Part shown: positions 1 to 8,000 of the stretch, piece after piece
How the letters are laid out: every line of letters begins with the position of its first letter
Position numbering within the stretch: the stretch's first letter is position 1
Origin: Akkermansia muciniphila
GTDB lineage: Bacteria; Verrucomicrobiota; Verrucomicrobiia; Verrucomicrobiales; Akkermansiaceae
DNA: 64,000 nt
NCBI RefSeq assembly: GCF_030848305.1
Contig: NZ_CP114598.1
Coordinates: forward strand, 1,302,001 to 1,366,000
Direction of reading: 5' to 3'
Position numbers and translations under genes: made by a program
Notes under the pieces: model-generated
The model's database searches: none
What the model was told of the DNA's origin: nothing
Seen by the model: the letters and a program-made list of their open reading frames with translations, nothing else

Positions 1-692
1 CTGTCATAGCCATCTCCCATGATTTATAGTCAAATGAAGAATCTGTCAGTTCGCAGAAATACGAAGGAAGCTCTCTAAATGCACGGCTTTCTTCCGGATA
101 TTTTGCCAGACTAAAAGCTCCTTGCACAAAATCGATACTGCGTGAATTTTCAATATGATTAAGTTCATAAGCTTTCATATCGCAAAGCTTTCCGTTGGAA
201 CAAAAACTTGGTGTGACAATAAATCCTCCTTCAAGAGGATAAAGACCATCTGTCCCTTCCCAATAAATAGGAATATTTTGATAAGAGGAATTATGTAGAT
301 AATTCTGAATGCGAATTCCATTCCTATCAGCCTGCTGACTTGTATAAAAACGAATTTCCTCTATCTCTTTTTTTCTTTAAGAAAAAGTGAATTACCGCCC
401 CATTATTCATGAAATAAAGGGTATCCATACTGGACTGAAAACCAATATATAAATGAGAATAGTGCTCATGCGAAGGAACACAGTTATTATCTTCACAGGA
501 AAAACCCCGCCATAGAAAAGAAATCCATTTTTTACCACATTTATTCCATTTCTGCGAATTCCACTTGTTTGGATATTCACGGGCATTCGGCGGCAACTCC
601 GGAATATATGAACATATTGAATTGGAAAGCATATAATGCAAACCATTTTTGCATTCAAAAAAAAATATAATTCGCTTTATTATCAATATCAA
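1..692 (-). pseudogene. Frameshifted hypothetical gene, running off the left edge
   Basis: Read leftward, an open frame starts near 692 (MILIIKRIIFFF) and stops at 327. A second open frame in another phase takes over at a run of seven T (368-374 on the plus strand, A on the coding strand) and stays open to position 1. Removing one base from the run joins them into one protein of more than 220 residues. It is rich in Tyr, Asn and Cys, with segments such as WKCGKK-like and YELNHIENSRSIDFVQGAF, and I do not recognise it. It lies beyond the hairpin that follows the small secreted gene at 864-1232, in the same orientation, so it is probably another member of the AT-rich toxin-partner array. It could be a real pseudogene, a slippage-controlled gene or a sequencing error in the homopolymer. 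The true 3' end lies outside the window. Confidence 0.5.
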
Positions 693-809
693 AATAGTAT
701 TTATTTATTTCTTGATTCATTTTTTAATAATATACATTTTATCGCAAATAATATAAACTATTTTCTATATAGAATTTTATATTTTTCATCCAATTCTGTA
801 AATATCAAA

Positions 810-847
810 AATAATACGCCTTCAAGTAAACTTGCAGGCGTATTATT
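810..847 (-). terminator. Hairpin between toxin-array genes
   Basis: Perfect 11-bp outer arms (AATAATACGCC at 810-820 and its complement at 837-847) with additional inner CAAG/CTTG pairing. It lies just past the stop of the leftward gene ending at 864 and most likely terminates that transcript. Confidence 0.6.
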
Positions 848-863
848 AAATATTAGACATATA

Positions 864-1232
864 TTATTCCACTTTAATATCAGATATATTCAGCTTTTTA
901 TCCCTACTTATCTTAACTGATTTTTCCCGTATGTCATCGTTTTTGTTAGGTGTTCCCAAAAAAGTATCAATAAAGTAATAATACTGTTGGTCGGCATAGA
1001 CCCTATAAGTATGCTTTAGACTCATCTTTCCTAATTTACATAGTATAAAAAAAGCGGTTTTCACAGAAACACCTACATCAGGAAGTATAAAATCTTTATC
1101 GGTAGAATTTTTACTATCGTATAAAAGATTTATTATTTTATTTTGATCCACATTAGCTGCTTCTATTGGAGAAAAAATACACATACCTCCTAAGATAATT
1201 ATATAAAAATATAAAATTTTATTCTTTAACAT
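864..1232 (-). CDS. Small secreted hypothetical protein, candidate immunity partner of the adjacent RHS tip
   Basis: A 122-residue protein starts with a basic residue and a hydrophobic stretch (MLKNKILYFYIIILGGMCIF) ending in SPIEAA, which fits a Sec signal peptide. The mature part is polar and AT-rich in codon use, with a segment DQQYYYFIDTFLG reminiscent of small alpha/beta immunity folds; that resemblance is weak. The start lies 4 bases beyond the restored stop of the RHS tip reading frame (1237), the tight spacing typical of a toxin and its immunity gene. A periplasmic location would suit protection against a toxin acting outside the cytoplasm. Function is inferred from position only; I recognise no family. 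Confidence 0.6.
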   Translation of the reverse strand: MLKNKILYFYIIILGGMCIFSPIEAANVDQNKIINLLYDSKNSTDKDFILPDVGVSVKTAFFILCKLGKMSLKHTYRVYADQQYYYFIDTFLGTPNKNDDIREKSVKISRDKKLNISDIKVE

Positions 1233-1236
1233 ACAT

Positions 1237-2508
1237 TTATGATTCTTTAATGCAACACATATCCATCATCTCTTCTTGAGAACTATGGCAGTGATAGGAC
1301 CAAGACCCGGAATATGAAGATGCAAATTTACGTATACAACTCTCTATACCCTCTTCTGTCACATTACAACATTTTTTTCTTTTTCTTTACCATATCTCAT
1401 GAAGGTTGAAAAAAATATACCATTTAAATAACCAGGTACTCCTGTAAGAGTGGAAAGTAAATCCACCCCTTTGGCTGGCCACCATCCATAGCTCTCATTA
1501 CCCAATTCAACCCACCAGTGCCCATATGCATCCTCTTCTTCTCCTTCCAGTTTTTTAAATACATTCTCTCTAACAAGCTGTTTCCATTTTATTGTTTTTC
1601 GTTTTACAGTGATGGTAATAATAGGAGTATCTTTCGGTATTGTTTTTTCCCCTAAATAATCAAAATTGATCATTCCATTATTATTAACGAACGCGAACAA
1701 ATTCCAGCCGCCCTGTTCCATGATGGGATCTCGGCTGACCCACCTGCCGTCGTGCGGATTGAGATGACGGTAGTTGTAGTAGACAAGCCCCAGTTCTTCC
1801 TCGCTGTATTCGCTGCTCCACTGGATGGGCTGGGCGCCGTCTTTGCGGATAGGCAGCGGGCGCGTAGTGCTGCGTCGGATCCCGGAACAGGAACCATCGG
1901 AAGGCTCCGCTGACGGCATCTATGACGGCTATTTGCAGGTAGCCACGGTACATGTAGCGCAGGTAGCTGCTCACCGTCCCGTTGACGCTCACTTTGCGGG
2001 TGTGCCGCCTACCCATGGAGTCGCAGGCGCATTCCACCACGGTATTGGCGCTTTCATTAACGAAGCGCACCGGGCGGTTTTCCGCGTTGTAGGCGACCTG
2101 CCAGATTCCGGTGGATGTCCTGATCAATGTCTGATTTCCGTCCGCGTCGTAAACCAGCTCAAAAGCGGCTTCTTCTCCGCGCTCGATGGCGGTGTATTGG
2201 TTGAGCAGGTCGGTTGTGTAGGCGGTCGCTTCTTCCGCGTCTTCCCGCGCGGTTTTCCGGTTGCCGATGTTGTCATAACTGTAGCCGTATGTCTTGCCGC
2301 TGACGGTGGCGGTGGTCAGTTCGCTCCGGCTGTTGCAGACAAAGCTGTCGTTGACTGTATTCCCCTGGCGGGGCGTGCGCCGCGTGACGGGCCTTCCCAG
2401 GCTGTCGTAAGCGTATTCCCTCGTTACGGCTGCATTTCCGGCGGTGTCCGTCATGCTGACAACTCGACCGACTAGGTCGGTTCGAGTCATGATAGTGTTG
2501 TCGTGGCC
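1237..2508 (-). pseudogene. RHS 3' fragment with toxin tip, start missing and frame broken
   Basis: The coding strand enters RHS core similarity abruptly near 2508 (GHDNTIMTRTDLVGRVVS, matching the core of the full-length copies) directly after a terminator hairpin. There is no RHS N-terminus and no evident promoter. YD-repeat sequence follows (YSYDNIGNRKT, YDADGNQTLIRTSTGIW). Compared with the related fragment at 49300, about 5 bases are missing near 1875, which shifts the frame, and about 120 bases are missing near 1840. The frame then resumes as QPIQWSSEY...YYNYRHLNPHDGRWVSRDPI and the tip. The tip carries HWWVELGNESYGWWP and a GVPGYLNG motif. A T7 run at 1372-1378 shifts the frame again; correcting it adds about 46 more residues with a Cys-rich end (SCIRKFASSYSGSWSYHCH) up to a stop at 1237. 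A silent or dead toxin cassette. Confidence 0.75.
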
Positions 2509-2526
2509 TATTCTAAATAATTTCAA

Positions 2527-2563
2527 AAAAACTCCTTCCAATATCATATTGGAAGGAGTTTTT
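2527..2563 (-). terminator. Strong hairpin upstream of the RHS fragment
   Basis: Eighteen-base arms (AAAAACTCCTTCCAATAT and its complement) around a one-base centre, with A/T tracts on both sides, so it could work in both directions. It follows the stop of the leftward gene at 2637-3290 and insulates the RHS fragment from upstream transcription. Confidence 0.7.
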
Positions 2564-2636
2564 AATAAAAATAAGTGAATTATATTTAAAATTTATTATA
2601 ATGAAAATCATCAAACAAAAAAGAATTAAACATTAT

Positions 2637-3290
2637 TCATATTCGTTTAGCTTCTACTGATCTCGAATAAATTAATCTCACTTCTTTCGCATGAGAATCG
2701 AATAATATTACTATTTCTCTAATCTTATTACTGTAATCATATCCTTTCACAATCATCTTGATATTAAAACTATCTATATCATAGACTGAAATAATCTTAC
2801 GAAAACTGCGATTTTGAGTTGGTGGAATATCCCCAAAATCAGACCAAAGGGCTATTGATAAATTAGTATTGTCACGGCTTATATTCATATACTCTAAACC
2901 ATCTGTTGTCTGCCATGTCCCGTAAATCCATTTCGGAATTTTGGAAGCGTTAAAATCAACGATATACTTATGAGATTGGTTAATTTTTACTGGAAATGTC
3001 TTTTTATAAATGTCACAATCCGAAAAATCTATTATAAGAGTTTCATTTTTTAAATGTTGAAAAATTGAGAATTTAATATTTGTCCAACTGCTACGCATCC
3101 AAAATGACAAGTATTCATCACTTAATTTAATTGGAATTAACACACATTTTTCATTTCTTAATATATCAAATATATCAATACTAATTGATTTTCTGTTTCT
3201 TTTTATTTCAAGACGATAATCTAGAAAAATAGAAAAATTCCACTTGCCAAGATACTTTTTCCACAATTCAGGACGAATATTAATCTTCAT
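2637..3290 (-). CDS. Hypothetical protein, AT-rich toxin-array gene
   Basis: A 217-residue protein without signal peptide or membrane segment, rich in Ile, Lys, Ser and Asp. It contains aromatic clusters (ELWKKYLGKWNFSIFLDYRLEIKRNRKS, and IPKWIYGTWQTTDGLEYM near the middle). The repeated KW..GTW pattern suggests two related beta-rich halves, as in small lipocalin-like or immunity folds, but I cannot assign a family. It lies downstream of, and on the same strand as, the full-length RHS gene and its partner genes, and its base composition is far more AT-rich than the RHS core. It may be an immunity gene whose toxin has been lost or displaced. Confidence 0.55.
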   Translation of the reverse strand: MKINIRPELWKKYLGKWNFSIFLDYRLEIKRNRKSISIDIFDILRNEKCVLIPIKLSDEYLSFWMRSSWTNIKFSIFQHLKNETLIIDFSDCDIYKKTFPVKINQSHKYIVDFNASKIPKWIYGTWQTTDGLEYMNISRDNTNLSIALWSDFGDIPPTQNRSFRKIISVYDIDSFNIKMIVKGYDYSNKIREIVILFDSHAKEVRLIYSRSVEAKRI

Positions 3291-3385
3291 ATTAACTAAT
3301 TATGTTTATTTTTTTCAAAATTTATGAAATCATTTGTTTTTTGACAGGTAAGGCAGGATGGATGTTTGCTCATCTTCATATAGCA

Positions 3386-3419
3386 AATGCTCCTTCCTGC
3401 ATAAGCCGGAAGGAGCATT
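3386..3419 (-). terminator. Hairpin after the lipoprotein gene
   Basis: Twelve-base arms (AATGCTCCTTCC at 3386-3397, complement at 3408-3419). It follows the leftward lipoprotein gene ending at 3438, so termination is the likely role. Its stem core resembles that of the 2527-2563 hairpin (both contain CTCCTTCC), suggesting a repeated element in this array. Confidence 0.55.
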
Positions 3420-3437
3420 GTGTAAATAACAAGAATA

Positions 3438-3872
3438 TTAATGAGGAACAGGATAGGGAACTTTTAGTTCATAATAATTAACAAGTTTCCCTTCTTCATT
3501 AAAGTTAAATTCAAGAAATTTTAGCCATTCGTCACCAGGATACTCCGGATCGCTCTTGTTACAACGATAACCCAAACTATCTATGACAGGAGGATTATCA
3601 CTTCCTACTATACCAACTCCTAAAATGTCTATTACTTCTTGTTGAGTTGTTGTCCCAATAACAAAAGACTTGGCTATTGTTTTCTTTTCTTTCCAAGAAT
3701 ATTTTTTAAGAGGATATTTTTTACATAACTCTTCCGGCGGGCATCTATATAAACCATTCCTGTTTGTTTTAACGGAATGATTATTTAAATCAAATTGATA
3801 CAAATCAACATCTTCCGAGCAGGAGCAGAGCAATGTGCTACATAGAAAAACAACATTTTTTGATATCATCAT
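3438..3872 (-). CDS. Putative lipoprotein, BLOF-like
   Basis: A 144-residue protein beginning MMISKNVVFLCSTLLCSCS, a short signal sequence with a lipobox-like LLCSC, so lipidation at Cys16 or Cys18 is likely. The middle segment FVIGTTTQQEVIDILGVG resembles the repeat of small outer-membrane-lipoprotein A/BamE-type folds (G-T-T...EV...LG). The C-terminus FLEFNFNEEGKLVNYYELKVPYP also suits that beta-rich fold. It stands in the leftward toxin array, downstream of the gene at 4005-5033, and is a candidate envelope-located immunity or accessory protein. The fold assignment is an inference from motif spacing only. Confidence 0.55.
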   Translation of the reverse strand: MMISKNVVFLCSTLLCSCSEDVDLYQFDLNNHSVKTNRNGLYRCPPEELCKKYPLKKYSWKEKKTIAKSFVIGTTTQQEVIDILGVGIVGSDNPPVIDSLGYRCNKSDPEYPGDEWLKFLEFNFNEEGKLVNYYELKVPYPVPH

Positions 3873-4004
3873 ATTTTACGGAATTATTCACTTAGTCTTG
3901 TTTCGTTGATTTCCTCGATTTTTCATCAGATCAATTTTATGAATATCAATAGTCAGGATGTTCTGAAAATCTTACAGCAAGACTATTCTTCATAATTCTG
4001 AAAT

Positions 4005-5033
4005 TTAATATTTTGAATATAAATAATATATGCGTATCACTTTTTCTCCATTTTCCCAGATAGCAACTTTACTTTTATCATTTGAAAAACAAAATGTCAT
4101 CTTACGAATCCCAGACAGTGTTATAATATTTTTTATTTTCTTATTCTCTGTATCTATGAAAGCAATAGCTGTTTTAAAATTCCAAGGAGCAGTAAACCTG
4201 CCTGCATAAGTAAATATAACTGCAAGAAGTGTTCCATCATCAGAGAGGGAAGAAATGGATGTTTTCCAAAGCCTATGTTCTAATCGAAGAAGTTTGGGAG
4301 TAATATCTATTACTTTCTGTTTACCCTGATAGAAAGAAAAAATCGCTTCTGGAACAGAGGAGGAAATACAAGCTCGAGTCATATCAGACGATAACATACT
4401 ATCAGCCGGAGTCCCATATTCTGACTCATTAAACGAAAAATTTGTTTGCTCAAGAAATGTCATCGGCTTGAAATTTATAGATCCTAAGAGCAACGGTTGA
4501 GCCTCGGATGAAGACTTATATCCACCTAACATCTCCAAGCAAATTGCCTTTTTGTGGAGTAAAAAATTATATTTTTCTATTAATTTTTCATTTTTAATGA
4601 TATAAGATTTAAGTATTTGAAAATTTCTAGGAAACAGGGATGAAGAATAAAGTAAAGGAATATACTTCCGAGCAGTACCATTAAAAATAATATTACTCGA
4701 AACATCGGAAACAGCTTGTTCACGTCTTCCCCTATAAACATTTCCCCAAGGATGTTTTTTAATTAATGTCAAACGTTGACAGGATTTTACATCCTTAGTA
4801 TTTAATTCATAAATTTCTACATACTCGTCATCCCACACGGCAAAATGTTTTCCATCGTCTGAAAATGACATGGTTGGATGAGAACCGCGATCATAAATAC
4901 AATTATTAGAAAAACAAGAGATATCCAATTTTGAAATTATATGAGTCTCTGGAAAGACATGTGACTCTCCTAAAGCTAGTAAAGGCATAACAAATATATG
5001 GCTAACTATTATTTGAAATAAAGAAATATTCAT
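4005..5033 (-). CDS. Secreted beta-propeller-like protein, candidate immunity protein for RHS copy 1
   Basis: A 342-residue protein with an N-terminal hydrophobic segment (FQIIVSHIFVMPLLALGES) consistent with a signal peptide. It contains WD40-like blades such as MSFSDDGKHFAVWDDEYVEIYEL, SISSLSDDGTLLAVIFTYAG and MTFCFSNDKSKVAIWENGEKVIRIYYL, each with a D-x-G/K turn followed by a beta strand. The start lies 21 bases past the stop of the full-length RHS toxin gene, and the two share the AT-rich composition of the tip. That spacing suggests an immunity protein, presumably acting outside the cytoplasm. Many bacterial propellers have other binding roles, so the function is inferred from position. 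Confidence 0.6.
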   Translation of the reverse strand: MNISLFQIIVSHIFVMPLLALGESHVFPETHIISKLDISCFSNNCIYDRGSHPTMSFSDDGKHFAVWDDEYVEIYELNTKDVKSCQRLTLIKKHPWGNVYRGRREQAVSDVSSNIIFNGTARKYIPLLYSSSLFPRNFQILKSYIIKNEKLIEKYNFLLHKKAICLEMLGGYKSSSEAQPLLLGSINFKPMTFLEQTNFSFNESEYGTPADSMLSSDMTRACISSSVPEAIFSFYQGKQKVIDITPKLLRLEHRLWKTSISSLSDDGTLLAVIFTYAGRFTAPWNFKTAIAFIDTENKKIKNIITLSGIRKMTFCFSNDKSKVAIWENGEKVIRIYYLYSKY

Positions 5034-5054
5034 AATATTTTAAATAAAACAAAA

Positions 5055-8000
5055 TTATCTATTAATCTCTTCACTATAAAAATGACATTTACATTTTGCA
5101 AACCAGGCGCTTAAAAATGGAATCGAGTGTATTTTTGTATAAGATTTTGCTTGTTGTTTTCGAATATTTGAATCAGTGGCTCTATCACCTGGTTCAACTC
5201 TCGAAAATGGATTCATAACTCTCCAAAAACCTCCATGTCCTCCTTTAAATCCCATAGAGCCAAAAGATACGGGAATCATTATTGGCATTTCAGGAGATCC
5301 TTGAATTTTTCCTACAACTGCTTTTTTGGCATTGTCCTCTTCTACTCCATGGGCATAGTAATCTTGCCACATGTGATTTAAATGTCCAAGCGTTTTCAAT
5401 GCTTCTTTACAATCTTCCAACGATATCATTTGTTTAGATATTGTATCATAGAATTTTTTAGATTCTATAGCAAGGGTAGAAATATAATTTCTTTTAGCTG
5501 TTTCAAAGGTCTCATTACTGTCCAATCCTGTGCAATAATGATAAGCTTGGTTTTTACCCATCTCTCCAGAATCCGTATCTACATTTGCTTCAACAATAAT
5601 CTCTAATAACTCTTTCTTAATGGGAAGAGAAATACTTTTACCATTAATATCAATTTGGAATTTATAGGAGGAAAGAGAACGTCTTGTTAGCCTTCTATGG
5701 CGTCTTGCGAGCCATAATCCTAATTTATCGTACTGATAATAAGCTCTATTTCCTACAAAGGCGAACAAATTCCAACCGCCCTGTTCCGCGATGGGATCTC
5801 GGCTGATCCACCTGCCGTCGCGCGGATTGAGATGCCGGTAGTTGTAGTAGATGAGGCCGAGCTCGTCGTCCATGTATTCGCACGAGAAGCGGAATTTGTT
5901 CTCTTGCGCCATGTTGCCTTCCGACGTGACCAGCCCTCCATACGGACGGTATTCATACAGGGCGCGGCGTCCGCGCGCTTCCCCGAAGAGGGAAGTGACG
6001 TTCTTCATCGCGTCGTGCATGCAGTAGAGATGCTCTTTCACTTGCGTCCCGTTCGCCTCCCAGCGCGTCATGGCCAGGACGCGCGTGGCCTGAGGTTCCG
6101 AGGGGTCCCAGAGGTAGCTGCGCACAAGCTTCGGCGTTTCCCCGGTCAAGTCGCACTCCGCCACCTGCAGGTAGTCCCGGTAGAGGTAGCGCGCGTGGAA
6201 GCCCGTTGTCCCTCCGACCGTCACTTTTTTCTCAAACCTCCTGCCCATGGAGTCGTAGGCGCATTCCACGGTTGTCCCGCCGTCCTCGCTTTCAAATTTC
6301 ACAGGCCGGTTTTCGGCGTTGTAGGTGATTGTCCAGATGCCGGTGGAAGTTTTCACCAGCGTCTGGTTGCCGTCGGCGTCGTATTGGGGAACGAATGCCG
6401 CCGCGCCATTTCCGGCGATGCCCGCGTATCGGTTGAGTTCATCGGTTTCATAGTCCGTCGTGTTGCCGAATTCGAAGGCTTCCTTCCGGTTGCCGATGTT
6501 GTCGTACTGGTAGCCGAAGCGCCCTCCGGGCCTGAGCTGGTCTCCGATCAGTTCGCCGCGGCTGTTGTAGGTGAACAAACGCGTCGTTTTGGGCTCCGCC
6601 GTGTTCCACGTGTCCCTGCGCCGGGTCGGACGGCCCAGCGCGTCGTAGTCGTATTCATGTCTCGCCGGCGGGTTGGTGCTTCCGGGCCTCTGGTAGTCGA
6701 TGACGGAGAGGAGGTCGCGGCTGCTTTCATAGGTGTTGACCCGGGTCATGCCGTTGGGGTAGGCGAGTTGTTCCACAAGCCCTCCCTGTTCGCAGTAGGT
6801 CCAGGAGAAGGGGTTTTCCATGCCTTCCGCCGCGAGGGCGGAGAGGCGGCCTTTGCCGTCATAGGACAGGCGCTCCTGCTGGACGCGGCGGCCGTCTGCG
6901 CTTAATTCATACCCTGCCTGACGGCCGAGCCCGTCATAGAGTTCGGAGACCTGCCAGGAGAGGCCGTTTGCCTCAAGGCAGTCTGTTTCCGGTTCTCCGT
7001 AGGGATTGCAGGCGAAGGTCCGCGTTCCGGCGGCATCCGTGATTTGCGTCAATTGGCCGAGGTGGTCGTAGGCGAAGCTCTGGCCGGGCGTGGCGTCCGA
7101 GTAGCTGATTCCCGCCAGCAGCCCGCGGGCCTGTTCGTAAGTGCGGGTCTTCACGATGCCGCGGGCGTTTGTTTCCGTGGCGAGCCTGTTGAAGGCGTCC
7201 CAGGTTTTGTCCACGTGCGTTCCGTCGGCATAGGTTTTGCGCGTTTCCAGCCCCGTGGCGTCGTCATAGCTCCAGGCGGTGGTGTCGCCGTCCGCGCGGC
7301 CGGTGGGGTCTTCCGCGATGTCTCCTTCCTGCGCCGCGCGGAAGGTGGTCAGGCTCACCAGGCGGTCCGCCTCGTCGTAGCCCATCAGCAGGGGCTGCGT
7401 CCCCGTTCCCCATTCGGCCGTTTTCCGGCCTCTGGCGTCGTATCCGGCGCACGTCGTATTTCCCAGCGCGTCCGTCACTACGGCGGCCAGGTCAAAGCGG
7501 GCGTCGTACTGCGTGACGGTTTCATTTCCGGCGGCTTCCGTCACGCTGACGGCGCGTCCGGCCAGGTCGGTCCGGACCGTCGTTGTGTTGCCGCGGCCGT
7601 CCGTGCGGGTCAGGGTCACGCCCGTGGCCGTATAGGCGCGGGCGGCCGTTTCCGTGATGCCCGCGTGGTTCTGCTGCGAGAGCATCAGGCCGTCCGCCGC
7701 CACCGTTTGAGCCGTGACGCTGGAAGAGGGGATAACGCTCTTTTGGATTCTTTTCGTATTTTCAGCATACTCCGTCCATTCCGCCGAAGTCAAGCCGCGT
7801 TCGTCGATATTTATGGTTTTTGTTTCCAGAACTTCGGAGAGTTCAGACAGGAGCTGCTTCCGTACGGAGACGAGCGGATGTCCATCTGCATGGTAGCGGG
7901 TTTGCGCCGTGACCAGATAGACGCCGTCTTCCGCGTTTTCCACGCTGAAGGCATATTCCCGGATGGGGCTGTTGTCCGGTGCGGGCTGCTCCGCCAGGGC

